A DNA stretch of 12,457 bases from Micrococcales bacterium (GCA_030537915.1 JAUNUZ010000028.1:1-12457); one strand, 5' to 3'; shown: positions 1 to 7,777, counted from the stretch's first letter. A program made the numbers and translations. The notes: generated from the letters alone by a model not told the origin.

Positions 1-541
1 CGACGATCGCGAGGATCCGCAGACCGAGCAGGTCGTTGGGCTGTGGCGCAACACTTTGGAACGGCTGGACGCGGATCCGTGGTCGGCGGCCGATACCGTT
101 GAGTGGGTCGCCAAGCATGCGGTGCTCGCGGGCCTGGCTCAGCGCGCCGGAGTCGGCTGGGACGACCCGCGGCTGGCCGCCGCCGACCTGCAGTGGGCCG
201 ACCTGCGGCCGGATCGGGGCATCGCCGCCACCATGACACGTCAGGGCCGACTGGTTCGGGTCGTGGACGAAGAGACGGCCGCCGCTGCCGAGCACCACCC
301 CCCGGCGGACACCCGGGCGTGGCTGCGGGGCGAGGCGATCCGAGATCTGGGCCCGCAGGTGTTTGCCGCGAGCTGGAACTCCCTGGTGTTCGATACCGGG
401 GCACCTTCGCTCGTACGACTGCCGATGGAGGATCCGCAAGGTTACAGGCGCGCCGACGCACAAGCGGCACTGACCCCAGGAGTCAGTGCGGCGCAACTGC
501 TGAACGCGCTGACGGGCCATTCTCGACCACCCGGAGGGTAG
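1..541 (+). CDS. dop: Pup deamidase/depupylase Dop, C-terminal part (5' end outside window)
   Basis: The reading frame is open from base 2 to the TAG at 539-541, giving 179 residues with no start in the window; complete Dop proteins are about 500 residues, so this is roughly the last third. Dop is an ATP-dependent, glutamine-synthetase-like enzyme of the cytoplasm. It deamidates the C-terminal Gln of Pup to Glu and also cleaves Pup from tagged proteins. What I see is the Dop/PafA C-terminal region: an LQWADL segment and a basic helix, then PPADTRAWLRGE (the counterpart of PPQTTRARVRG in PafA), then the Dop-type AASWNSLVFDTG segment before the end. The catalytic N-terminal half cannot be checked. 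The next genes are pup (93 bp downstream) and pafA, which fits the assignment over a second PafA copy. Identity is from recalled family sequences, not a search. Confidence 0.93.
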   Translation, partial: DDREDPQTEQVVGLWRNTLERLDADPWSAADTVEWVAKHAVLAGLAQRAGVGWDDPRLAAADLQWADLRPDRGIAATMTRQGRLVRVVDEETAAAAEHHPPADTRAWLRGEAIRDLGPQVFAASWNSLVFDTGAPSLVRLPMEDPQGYRRADAQAALTPGVSAAQLLNALTGHSRPPGG

Positions 542-634
542 GACGCCGACGGACATCACCCGGCACGGCGCCCGATCCCCCCACCAACACCGAGGCCTCC
601 ATCCCATTGGGGGTCCACACGAACAGGAGTCATC

Positions 635-817
635 GTGGAGTACCAGCAGAAGCGCTCCCACCGCGCCGAAGACCCACCGGAGCCGATCGACCCACCGGCC
701 GCACCGCCACCGAGCGCGGTGCAGGATCTCGGATCCTTGCTCGACAGCATCGACGAGGTGCTCGAGGTCGACGCGCTGACGTTCGTGCGCAGCTATGTGC
801 AAAAGGGCGGGCAGTGA
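635..817 (+). CDS. pup: Prokaryotic ubiquitin-like protein Pup
   Basis: This is a 60-residue protein that is covalently attached through its C-terminus to lysines of target proteins. It starts at GTG 635, supported by an AGGAG at 625-629 five bases upstream. The C-terminal half is the conserved part: an acidic amphipathic helix (LLDSIDEVLEV) and then FVRSYVQKGGQ, nearly identical to the mycobacterial Pup end. The last residue is Gln, so Dop must deamidate it before ligation, and dop lies just upstream. The N-terminal half is proline-rich (about residues 14-27) instead of the Gly/Asp-rich stretch of mycobacterial Pup; this half is disordered and variable in the family. The stop overlaps the pafA start by four bases. 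In the 93 bp between dop and pup (542-634) I see only the ribosome binding site. Confidence 0.96.
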   Translation: MEYQQKRSHRAEDPPEPIDPPAAPPPSAVQDLGSLLDSIDEVLEVDALTFVRSYVQKGGQ

Positions 818-2232
818 ACCGTCGGATCGTCGGTCTGGAGACCGAGTACGGGGTCGTCGTCGTCCCCACAGCCCACCCGCATGCCGATGCCGAGCCGGAT
901 AAGGACCCGACGCTCCCTACGGTGGACGAGGCCGTCACGCTGATGTTCGCCGCCACGCCGAACGCGAACCGCACGACGAATCACTTCCTGCGGAACGGGT
1001 CGCGTTTGTACGTCGATATCGGGTCACACCCCGAGTACGCCGGGGCGGAGTGTGACAATCTGCGCGATGTCGTGGCCAACGACCTGGCCGGCGACCTGCT
1101 CCTGGCCGATCTCGCGCAGACGGCGAATGCCAGCCTCACGGGGCGCGGCGTGCCGGCTCGGCTGCACGTCTTGCGCAACAACGTCGACAGCGTCGGCAAC
1201 ACCTTCGGCTGCCACGAGAACTACCAAGTGCCCCGCGACGTCGATTTCGACAAGCTCACGGCCGCGATGACCGCGTTCCTGGTGACTCGGCCGGTCCTGA
1301 CCGGGTGCGGTCACGTCGTGATCGACCGCGACGGGCGCGGGCAGTTCGCCTTCTCTACGCGCGCCGAGCACATCGGTTCGACGACCTCAGCCGATCCGAC
1401 CAAATCGCGTCCTCTCATCAACACCAAGGACGAACCGCACGCCGATCCTGGCCTGTGGCGTCGCCTGCACGTGCTCAGCGGCGATTCCAGCGTCTGCGAG
1501 ACGACGACGGCGCTGAAGATCGGCTGGACCTGCCTGGTACTGGACCTCTTGGAGACCGGCGCCGATCTCACGGGTCTCGTGCCGCTGGATCCGCTGGCCG
1601 CGATGCGTGGGTTCAACACCGACCTGTCCTCGACGGTGAGTGTGCCGACCCGCGACGGCCGCCGCTTGCGCGCGGTCGACATCCAGGAGGAGTTCCTGAC
1701 GCGCGTTCTGGCGCGCCCGGCCACCGAAGGCTCGACCGCGCGCGGCACCGAAGCCACCTGGGTGCTGGATCTGGTGGCGGACGGGCTGGATGCGCTGCGG
1801 TCCGGGCGACACGAGGTCGTGCAGACACGTCTCGATTGGGCGATCAAGCGTCGGCTCCTCACCGAATACGCCGATGGCCGCGGCCTGGATCTCGCGGACC
1901 CGCGGGTGGCCCGGCTCGCATTCGCCTACCACGACGTCGATCCCCGTAGCGGGCTTGCTCCTGCGTTGCGGGCCGGTGGCCACATGCAGAGCTTCGTGAC
2001 TCAGGACGAGGTGCAGGCCGCCCGGCAGACCCCGCCGCAGACCACGCGGGCGCGGGTTCGCGGCGACTTCGTCGCCTGGGCCGACGCGCGCGGCTACCAA
2101 GCGTCCGTGGATTGGTCGAGTGTGCGCCTCAACGTCCCGGTCGGCCCGCAGGTCGACCTGCCGGACGCCTCCGCCTCCAGCAGCCCGCAAATGGCGGCGA
2201 TGCGTGCGCGCTTCGACGACGCCCCAGCCTGA
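814..2232 (+). CDS. pafA: Pup--protein ligase PafA
   Basis: PafA uses ATP to activate the C-terminal Glu of deamidated Pup and joins it to a lysine side chain of a target protein; it belongs to the carboxylate-amine/glutamine-synthetase-like fold. The 472-residue product starts at GTG 814 inside the pup stop (GTGA), with AAGGG at 803-807 as ribosome binding site. An upstream in-frame opening exists, but it runs through dop and pup. Diagnostic segments are GLETEYG (7-13, the nucleotide/Mg-binding Glu residues), FLRNGSRLYVDIGSHPEYA (58-76, with D68 as the likely catalytic base), NNVDSVGNTFGCHENY (122-137), RPLINTKDEPHAD (199-211), ETTTALK (229-235), AYHDVD (371-376) and PPQTTRARVRG (407-417). 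It is about 20 residues longer than the M. tuberculosis protein, with extra sequence near residues 18-37 and a Ser/Ala-rich tail. It closes the dop-pup-pafA cassette. Confidence 0.96.
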   Translation: MNRRIVGLETEYGVVVVPTAHPHADAEPDKDPTLPTVDEAVTLMFAATPNANRTTNHFLRNGSRLYVDIGSHPEYAGAECDNLRDVVANDLAGDLLLADLAQTANASLTGRGVPARLHVLRNNVDSVGNTFGCHENYQVPRDVDFDKLTAAMTAFLVTRPVLTGCGHVVIDRDGRGQFAFSTRAEHIGSTTSADPTKSRPLINTKDEPHADPGLWRRLHVLSGDSSVCETTTALKIGWTCLVLDLLETGADLTGLVPLDPLAAMRGFNTDLSSTVSVPTRDGRRLRAVDIQEEFLTRVLARPATEGSTARGTEATWVLDLVADGLDALRSGRHEVVQTRLDWAIKRRLLTEYADGRGLDLADPRVARLAFAYHDVDPRSGLAPALRAGGHMQSFVTQDEVQAARQTPPQTTRARVRGDFVAWADARGYQASVDWSSVRLNVPVGPQVDLPDASASSSPQMAAMRARFDDAPA

Positions 2233-2264
2233 CGCCGTCCGACGGGCCGCCCAGTCCGATCGCG

Positions 2265-3914
2265 CTAGCTCGCCCCGACTCCCTGGTCGCCGGCCGGGAT
2301 CTCATCCCGACTTCCCGCTGGGTCGGGGCTGGAGTGCCCGGGCGCACCGTCGCTGCCGCCTCGACCGTGCAGGCGCGCCATGATCCGGCCGATCTCCTCG
2401 CGGTCGGCGGCGCAGGGCTGTCCCCATTCCGGCTCGTAGCGCGACACCTTGTAAAGGGGGCGCGAGTCCGCTTGCCCGTAGAGGATGTCGATGTCCTGTC
2501 CAGAGATGAGTGCCGGGTGCACCAGGCCCGCGGCCTCGGAGACTTTGAGCAGGTCGCGCCGCAGGGTCGTGACGTAGCCGGCGAGTCGGTCCGCCTTCGA
2601 CTTGGGGTCCAGGGCGCGGGTCAGCCACCGGTTCTGAGTCGCGACACCCGTCGGGCAATGCCCGGTGTGGCACTTCTGGGTCTGCAGGCAGCCGACGGCG
2701 AGCATGGCCTCGCGCGCCACATTGAGCATGTCCGCGCCGAGGGCGAAGGCCACCATCGCGTTGTCCGGCAACCCAAGCTTGCCCGATCCGATGAAGACGA
2801 TCCTTTCGGTGAGTCCCACCTCCGCGAACACCCGGTAGACCCGCGGGAAGGCCGAACGGTAGGGGAGCGCGACGCTGTCGGCAAACACCAGCGGCGCCGC
2901 GCCAGTGCCGCCCTCGCCGCCGTCGACAGTGATGAAGTCGACACCGCGGCTGCCGTCGGCCATCTGCGCGGCCAGGCTGGTCCAGAAGGTCAGATCGCCC
3001 ACCGCGGACTTGATACCCACGGGCAGGCCGGTGCGCTGCGCGACGGCCTCGATGACGTCAAGCATCGAGTCCACGTCGTCGAACGCGGTGTGCCGGGAGG
3101 GGCTGATGCAGTCCTCATCCAGCGGGATGCCGCGGATCTTGGCGATCTCGGGGGTGATCTTGGCCACGGGCAGAACCCCGCCCAGTCCGGGCTTGGCTCC
3201 TTGGCTCAGCTTGAACTCGATGGCCCGCACGGGGGCGCTCTGCACGACGTCGGCGAGCCGGTCGAGGTCGAAACGCCCGCGCTCGTCGCGGCAACCGAAG
3301 TACCCCGTGCCGATCTGCAGGGTGAGATCGCCACCGTGGCGATGGTGATCGCTGAGGCCGCCCTCTCCGGTGTTGTGCAGGCATCCTGCGATGGCGGCGC
3401 CGCGGTTGATGGCCTCGATGGCCGGCCCGGACAGGCTGCCGAAGCTCATCGCCGAGATGTTCACGACCGAGTTCGCTCTGAAGGCATGGTTTCGTCCACG
3501 CGCGGCGCCCATGACTTTGGCGCAGGGTAGCGATCCCTGGTCGTCGTGACCGTGTGCGCCGGCGGTGCCCGGTGCCACCGCCGTGAACGTGCGGTGCTTG
3601 ATGATCGGATACCCCTCGACGAACTCGACGTCGTTGTCGGTGCCGAACCCGAAGTAGGTGTTCACGCCCTTGGCGGCGCTGTAGATATAGCTGCGTTGAT
3701 CTCGGCTGAACGGCCGCTCCACGTCGTTGCTCGCGATGATGTATTGCCGCAGCGGCGGGCCGATCTTCTCGATGGCGTATCGTCCCCGCCCGACCACCGG
3801 GAAGGCACGCAGCAGGCTGCGATGACGCTGCAGGAGGTCATGAGCCGCGAGGCCCGCAAGGGCTGCGACAGGTAGGCCCAAGAGGGTGCTCTTCTTCTGG
3901 CTCATGACCGGCAT
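2265..3914 (-). CDS. FMN-binding glutamate synthase family protein, membrane-associated
   Basis: The product has 549 residues and corresponds to the central/FMN part of the glutamate synthase large subunit only; the N-terminal glutaminase domain and C-terminal GXGXG domain are absent. Visible family segments are a short hydrophobic N-terminus (10-24, a possible membrane anchor), NISAMSFGSLSGPAI (152-166), NTGEGG (181-186), KPGLGGVLP (241-249), SPSRHTAFDD (271-280), ITVDGGEGGTGAAP (328-341), GSGKLG (376-381) and the Cys trio C409-x5-C415-x4-C420, the spacing of the 3Fe-4S cluster in GltB. An FMN/iron-sulfur oxidoreductase is therefore likely, but whether it makes glutamate is not shown; such stand-alone proteins are mostly uncharacterised. 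I chose ATG 3914, behind a weak ACAGG; ATG 3905 (MSQKKS) is an alternative, and an upstream ATG at 3989 encodes unconserved sequence. The tail after residue 518 is Gly/Ser/Pro-rich. It lies 173 bp downstream of pgi, with no promoter or terminator I could recognise in the gap (3915-4087). Confidence 0.88.
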   Translation of the reverse strand: MPVMSQKKSTLLGLPVAALAGLAAHDLLQRHRSLLRAFPVVGRGRYAIEKIGPPLRQYIIASNDVERPFSRDQRSYIYSAAKGVNTYFGFGTDNDVEFVEGYPIIKHRTFTAVAPGTAGAHGHDDQGSLPCAKVMGAARGRNHAFRANSVVNISAMSFGSLSGPAIEAINRGAAIAGCLHNTGEGGLSDHHRHGGDLTLQIGTGYFGCRDERGRFDLDRLADVVQSAPVRAIEFKLSQGAKPGLGGVLPVAKITPEIAKIRGIPLDEDCISPSRHTAFDDVDSMLDVIEAVAQRTGLPVGIKSAVGDLTFWTSLAAQMADGSRGVDFITVDGGEGGTGAAPLVFADSVALPYRSAFPRVYRVFAEVGLTERIVFIGSGKLGLPDNAMVAFALGADMLNVAREAMLAVGCLQTQKCHTGHCPTGVATQNRWLTRALDPKSKADRLAGYVTTLRRDLLKVSEAAGLVHPALISGQDIDILYGQADSRPLYKVSRYEPEWGQPCAADREEIGRIMARLHGRGGSDGAPGHSSPDPAGSRDEIPAGDQGVGAS

Positions 3915-4087
3915 TGTGCCTGTGAAACCGCGGCTCGGCCACCACAGCGCCCGAGCCGCCGCACCTGCGCCGCCCCAGCACCAGGGCATCCGCTACATCA
4001 CGGCGGACCTCATCCCGGCCATGGACGCGGGGTCCGCGGCAGGCCGTCTTGTCCGCCCCGGCTCACGACCGCTGCGCCTTGCAGCGA

Positions 4088-5758
4088 CTACCGCCTCCGA
4101 TGCTGCAGGTAGTACCGGATCAATCCCTGCGTGGATGAGTCCTGGGCGGCGAGCGCGCTTTCGTCTCCGCCCACGGCCGGGGTGAGCTCCTTGGCCAATT
4201 GCTTGCCAAGCTCGACGCCCCACTGATCGAAACTGTCGATGCCCCAGACGACGCCCTGGGTGAAGGTGATGTGCTCGTAGAGCGCGATGAGCTGGCCGAG
4301 CACGCCCGGGGTCAATGCCGGTGCCATGATCGAGGTCGTCGGACGATTACCGGTGAAGACCCGAGCCGACACGATGGCCTCATCCGTACCCTCCGCACGG
4401 ACCTCATCGGCGGTCTTACCAAAGGCGAGTGCCGCGGTCTGGGCGAAGAAGTTGGCAAGGAACAGCTCGTGCACGTCGGCGTCGCCGTCTCGTAGGGGAT
4501 TGGCGGGTTCGGCCACGGCGATGAAGTCTGCCGGCACGATGCGGGTGCCCTGATGGATGAGCTGGTAGAAGGCGTGCTGGCCGTTGGTGCCGGGCTCACC
4601 CCAGAACACCTCGCCCGTGGCCGTCGTGACGGGGGTCCCGTCCCAGCGCACTCCCTTGCCGTTGGACTCCATCGTCAACTGCTGCAGGTAGGCCGGGAAC
4701 CTGGACAGATACTGGGCGTACGGCAGGACCGCATGAGTCTCGGCACCCAGGAAGTTCACATTCCACACGTTGAGCAGGCCCATCAGCGCGGGCACGTTCC
4801 GCTCGAGCGGGGTGGTTCTGAAGTGTTCGTCGACGGCGTGGAAGCCGCGCAGGAAGTCCGCGAAATTATGGGGGCCCAGCACCACCGCGAGCGAGGTGCC
4901 GATCGCCGAGTCGACCGAGTACCGCCCACCGACCCAGTCCCAGAAGCCGAACGCGTTGTCAGGGTCGATGCCGAACGCGGCCACCTTGTCCAGAGCGGTC
5001 GACACGGCGACGAAGTGCTTGGCGACGGCCTCTTTGGCTCGCGGATCGTCCTCGTGATCGTTGAGCCCGAGGTTGTCGAGCAGCCAGGTGCGGGCCAGGC
5101 GGGCGTTGGTCAGCGTCTCGAGCGTCGTGAACGTCTTGCTCGCGATGATGAACAAAGTTCCATCGGGATCGAGGTCGCGCAGTGTCTCGGCGATGTCGGT
5201 GGGGTCGATATTGGAGACGAAGCGGGCCTGCAGCCCGTCCTGCACGTAGGGCTTGAGGGCCTCGTAGACCATGACCGGGCCGAGGTCGGAGCCGCCGATG
5301 CCGATGTTGACGATCGTGCGGATAGGCCCTCCGTTGAGGCCGGTCCAGCGCCCGCTACGCACTTCGTCGGCGAAGTCGTAGACCTTCGCCAGCATGTCGT
5401 GCACGTCGGTGACGACGTCCTGGCCGTCGACCTCGAGGGCTACATCTGCTGGCAGGCGCAGAGCGGTGTGCAGCACGGCGCGGTCCTCGCTGACATTGAT
5501 GTGCCGGCCGGTGAACATCGCCTCCCGGTGTCGCTCCAGCCCCACCTCGCGGGCCAGTTCGACGAGCGCAGCGACGATATCCTTGGTGACCAGGTTCTTG
5601 CTCAGGTCGACGTGCAGGTCGGCCGCGGTGAAAGTCAGTCGCTCGGCCCGGCCGGGGTCGCGGTCGAACCACGTGCGCAGGTCGGGTTCGAGCCAGGCCT
5701 CCAGCTCAGTCAGCTGGTCCCATGCCTTCGTCGTCGTCGGGTCGACCGGACGGTCCAT
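4088..5758 (-). CDS. pgi: Glucose-6-phosphate isomerase
   Basis: Pgi interconverts glucose 6-phosphate and fructose 6-phosphate in the cytoplasm, in glycolysis and gluconeogenesis. The 556-residue product matches the length of the E. coli-type enzyme. Clear segments are GIGGSDLGP (153-161) and [10 protein letters not shown] (206-215), which form the sugar-phosphate site; PGI signature 1, [14 protein letters not shown] (274-287); MESNGKG with catalytic Glu364; [15 protein letters not shown] with His395; and PGI signature 2 around [11 protein letters not shown], ending in Lys519. All expected active-site residues are present. I chose ATG 5758 because AGAAGGA lies about eight bases upstream and homologues begin near MDRPVDPT; an in-frame ATG at 5839 would add 27 residues that overlap the likely control region. 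The gene is divergent from the chemotaxis receptor and upstream of the glutamate-synthase-like gene on the same strand, though a 173 bp gap makes one operon uncertain. Confidence 0.97.
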   Translation of the reverse strand: MDRPVDPTTTKAWDQLTELEAWLEPDLRTWFDRDPGRAERLTFTAADLHVDLSKNLVTKDIVAALVELAREVGLERHREAMFTGRHINVSEDRAVLHTALRLPADVALEVDGQDVVTDVHDMLAKVYDFADEVRSGRWTGLNGGPIRTIVNIGIGGSDLGPVMVYEALKPYVQDGLQARFVSNIDPTDIAETLRDLDPDGTLFIIASKTFTTLETLTNARLARTWLLDNLGLNDHEDDPRAKEAVAKHFVAVSTALDKVAAFGIDPDNAFGFWDWVGGRYSVDSAIGTSLAVVLGPHNFADFLRGFHAVDEHFRTTPLERNVPALMGLLNVWNVNFLGAETHAVLPYAQYLSRFPAYLQQLTMESNGKGVRWDGTPVTTATGEVFWGEPGTNGQHAFYQLIHQGTRIVPADFIAVAEPANPLRDGDADVHELFLANFFAQTAALAFGKTADEVRAEGTDEAIVSARVFTGNRPTTSIMAPALTPGVLGQLIALYEHITFTQGVVWGIDSFDQWGVELGKQLAKELTPAVGGDESALAAQDSSTQGLIRYYLQHRRR

Positions 5759-5840
5759 TGCACGTGTCCTTCTGCTCGGGTTCAGCGGGCTTTCAGGTCG
5801 CCCTTCGGCCGCGCAGACCGCGCGGGCAGGTCCAGGCAAG

Positions 5841-5873
5841 CGGGCGCCAGGCGCCAGCCTAGTGCGGCGCCCG
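5841..5873. repeat. GC-rich inverted repeat with three GGCGCC copies
   Basis: CGGGCGCC (5841-5848) and GGCGCCCG (5866-5873) are perfect 8 bp inverted arms separated by 17 bp, and the spacer holds a third GGCGCC at 5850-5855. The candidate pgi -10 box lies in the loop. It could be an operator or a hairpin near the pgi transcription start, or simply a by-product of GC-rich spacer DNA. Confidence 0.45.
5856..5861 (-). promoter_or_regulatory. Candidate -10 box of the pgi promoter
   Basis: Read on the minus strand, the site is TAGGCT, which fits the actinobacterial vegetative -10 pattern TANNNT. Transcription would start near 5849 and give a leader of about 90 bases before the pgi ATG at 5758. 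No good -35 (TTGACA-like) sits 16-18 bases upstream, which is common in actinobacteria but lowers confidence. The same hexamer occurs at 7778-7783 before the pyr operon. Confidence 0.35.
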
Positions 5874-5885
5874 GTCCGAAGGCGT

Positions 5886-5903
5886 TCAGGTCAGGCCACC
5901 TGA
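5886..5903. promoter_or_regulatory. Dyad TCAGGT-N6-ACCTGA, possible repressor or activator site
   Basis: The site is a perfect 6 bp inverted repeat with a 6 bp spacer, 18 bp in all, in the divergent pgi/chemotaxis receptor spacer. It would sit just upstream of the -35 position of the proposed pgi promoter. The size and symmetry suit a dimeric transcription factor. A second TTCAGGTC half-site-like copy occurs at 5792-5799 in the pgi leader. No regulator gene is nearby, so the protein is unknown. Confidence 0.35.
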
Positions 5904-5973
5904 TCCCGCTCCTTGGGAGTTCGGTGCGGCGTCTGCAGGCGGGGGTCGACAGCGGGCACGCAATCTCGGTGGC

Positions 5974-5999
5974 CTCAGCCCGGCCAGCCGCCTGCCGAT
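5974..5999 (+). promoter_or_regulatory. Candidate FliA-type (flagellar sigma) promoter of the chemotaxis receptor gene
   Basis: CTCA at 5974-5977 is followed after 16 bp by GCCGAT at 5994-5999. This resembles the flagellar/WhiG-type sigma promoters of Gram-positive bacteria (TAAA or CTAAA, 15-16 bp, GCCGATA), and the CTCA...GCCGAA form I recall for FliA of the actinobacterium Actinoplanes. Transcription would start near 6006, leaving a leader of about 30 bases to the ATG at 6037. The location directly before a chemotaxis receptor gene supports it. The last -10 bases (GG instead of AA/AT) are off consensus. Confidence 0.45.
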
Positions 6000-6036
6000 G
6001 GGTCGGAGGCAGATCCAAAATCGTGAAGGGACAGTT

Positions 6037-7677
6037 ATGTCAGGAATATCGGTGGCAGATGTCCACACGGGCTCGGCACGTCCACCGTTCATCGATCGGC
6101 TCGGCCTGCGCGCGAAGATTGTCGCGATCATGGCCGTCCTGGTGGGAGCCTGCCTGGTCATCACCGCCGTCAGCGTCATGGCCACGGGCCGGATGCAGGC
6201 CGACGCCGATGACGTCGCGGCCTTGCAGCGACTCCAGGCTCCACTGACGACTATCCAGCACCGGCAGGTCTACAACCGGATGATGTTCGACTGGGTCGCC
6301 CTGGAGAAGACCAAGAAGGGCAAGGACGACACCCTCGCGGTGGTGAACAAGACCGACGAACAGATCGCCACGGCGGAGCAGCAGATCCTCAACGCCGGTG
6401 GCGCGGACATCATGCCGTCTTTTCCCAAGTTCGCTCAGGTTTACGATAAGTGGGAGCAGAACCGCACCCAGGTGCTCCAGCCGCTTGCCTACTCGGGCGA
6501 CTGGAACAAGTACATGACGACCTCTTTCGACTCCTCGCCCAGTGGCAACGTCGGCATCATCAAGGCCTACGAGCCGCTGCTACACCAGGCCCAGAACGAA
6601 TTGTCCTCCGTCGCGGCCAGCAAGGCCGCAGATGCCGCGTCGACGCGCACCGCCGCGACCTGGGCGGTCATCCTCGCGGCGCTGCTCGGCTTGATCATCG
6701 CCGCAGTGTTCGCCGCACTGGTGATGCGGCGACTCTCGGCCAATGTCACAAAGGTGCGGGCCGCCCTGAGCGCCCTCGCCGACGGCGACCTGAGCCATCC
6801 GGCCGATGTGCACGCCAGTGACGAGATCGGCCAGATGGCAGCCGACCTCGACGTTGCGCGCGGCAATCTGTCGGCGCTGGTCTCCGAGACCGCGCGCACG
6901 GCCGAGTTCGTCGCTGATTCGTCGGAGACCCTGCGCATTGCGACCGCGTCAGCGGGGGGTCGGGTCGCGGACGTGAGCAGCCAGGTGGGCTCGGTCGCCA
7001 CATCGGTCGATGAGGTCAACGACAACGTGCAGACCGTGGCGGCAGGCACCGAGGAGATGACCGTCTCGATCCGGGAGATCGCCAAGAGCGCCAACGACGC
7101 TGCCGGAGTCGCCGCCGCAGCCGTGCAGGTGGCCGACCGCACCAACTCGACAGTGGCCAAGCTTGGCGAGAGTTCAGTGCAGATCGGGAACGTCATCAAG
7201 ACCATTACCAGCATCGCCGAGCAGACCAACCTGCTCGCCCTCAACGCCACCATCGAGGCTGCGCGCGCAGGTGAGGCGGGCAAGGGTTTCGCAGTGGTCG
7301 CGAACGAGGTCAAGGAACTGGCCCAGGGGACCTCTACCGCGACCGAAGACATCGCTCGCCGGGTGGAGGCGATCCAGCTCGACACCGAGGCGGCGGTGGC
7401 AGCAATCAGCGAGATCTCGGTGATCATCGCGCAGATCAACGACACGCAGGCCACCATCGCCTCTGCGGTCGAGGAGCAGACCGCCACGACGAACGAGATG
7501 GGCCGCAATGTCCAGCAGGCTGCCGACGGCACGAACGCCATCGCCGCCAACCTCGCCGGCGTGTCGACGGGTGCAGACGCGGCCGGACGCACCATGTCCG
7601 ACGTCGGCACCCAGATCGAGGAGTTGGCCCGCGAAGCCGCGCAGTTGCGGGTCAGTGTGAAGTCCTTCCGGTACTAA
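6037..7677 (+). CDS. Methyl-accepting chemotaxis protein
   Basis: This 546-residue transmembrane receptor would sense an external signal and control the CheA kinase through CheW. Order of parts: short cytoplasmic N-terminus; TM1 at about 28-49; an extracytoplasmic, mostly helical domain of about 158 residues (50-207), similar in size to a four-helix-bundle sensor; TM2 at about 208-230; HAMP (231-283, with a DEIGQM segment); and a coiled-coil signalling domain whose hairpin tip (389-425) is nearly invariant: [19 protein letters not shown], then [15 protein letters not shown]. Receptors in this family are methylated on Glu/Gln of the flanking helices. The C-terminus (SFRY) has no NWxxF-type CheR/CheB tether. 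I chose ATG 6037 because GAAGGG (6025-6030) precedes it; an ATG at 5998 overlaps the candidate promoter. No other chemotaxis or flagellar gene is in the window, so it is an isolated receptor of unknown ligand. Confidence 0.95.
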   Translation: MSGISVADVHTGSARPPFIDRLGLRAKIVAIMAVLVGACLVITAVSVMATGRMQADADDVAALQRLQAPLTTIQHRQVYNRMMFDWVALEKTKKGKDDTLAVVNKTDEQIATAEQQILNAGGADIMPSFPKFAQVYDKWEQNRTQVLQPLAYSGDWNKYMTTSFDSSPSGNVGIIKAYEPLLHQAQNELSSVAASKAADAASTRTAATWAVILAALLGLIIAAVFAALVMRRLSANVTKVRAALSALADGDLSHPADVHASDEIGQMAADLDVARGNLSALVSETARTAEFVADSSETLRIATASAGGRVADVSSQVGSVATSVDEVNDNVQTVAAGTEEMTVSIREIAKSANDAAGVAAAAVQVADRTNSTVAKLGESSVQIGNVIKTITSIAEQTNLLALNATIEAARAGEAGKGFAVVANEVKELAQGTSTATEDIARRVEAIQLDTEAAVAAISEISVIIAQINDTQATIASAVEEQTATTNEMGRNVQQAADGTNAIAANLAGVSTGADAAGRTMSDVGTQIEELAREAAQLRVSVKSFRY

Positions 7678-7714
7678 AGCCAGTCACCGACTTAGCGCCG
7701 CCGGGCGGTCCCGG

Positions 7715-7766
7715 GCAGGCCTAGACTTCCGGACGGGCCCCAACCGAGGCACGTCCGGAAGCCTGC
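7715..7766 (+). terminator. Long interrupted dyad after the chemotaxis receptor gene, possible terminator
   Basis: CTTCCGGAC (7726-7734) pairs perfectly with GTCCGGAAG (7753-7761) across an 18-base loop. After a 5-base bulge on the left arm, GCAGG of GCAGGC (7715-7720) can pair with CCTGC (7762-7766). The structure begins 37 bases after the receptor stop codon and ends before the proposed pyr promoter, so insulating the two units is the simplest role. No T-run follows, so it would be a U-less hairpin terminator, or else a protein-binding dyad. Confidence 0.45.
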
Positions 7767-7777
7767 TGCGGCGAGAG

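Noticed and set aside
103..813. An open frame continuing upstream from pafA for about 237 codons, as if PafA had a long N-terminal extension
   Set aside because: It runs through dop and pup in another frame, its translation is Arg/Gly-rich with no family likeness, and the PafA homology begins exactly at GTG 814 behind a ribosome binding site.
2233..2264. A bidirectional terminator between the convergent pafA and glutamate-synthase-like genes
   Set aside because: Only very short self-complementary runs (such as CCGTC/GACGG with a one-base gap) are present; no hairpin I would call.
2112..3530. A 472-codon plus-strand open frame opposite the glutamate-synthase-like gene
   Set aside because: It is antisense to a gene with clear protein motifs; long open antisense frames are expected in GC-rich DNA, and its translation shows no recognisable domain.
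3915..4087. Possible promoter or small gene in the 173 bp between pgi and the glutamate-synthase-like gene
   Set aside because: I found no TANNNT box at a sensible place, no stable dyad and no short frame with a ribosome binding site; the ATG at 3989 extends the downstream gene into unconserved sequence.
4553..6247. A 564-codon plus-strand open frame opposite pgi
   Set aside because: It is antisense to pgi, continues through the divergent control region and into the chemotaxis receptor gene, and has no family motif or ribosome binding site.
6567..7610. A 347-codon minus-strand open frame opposite the chemotaxis receptor
   Set aside because: It mirrors the Ala/Val/Ser-rich heptads of the receptor coiled coil; low-complexity translation and no start signals.
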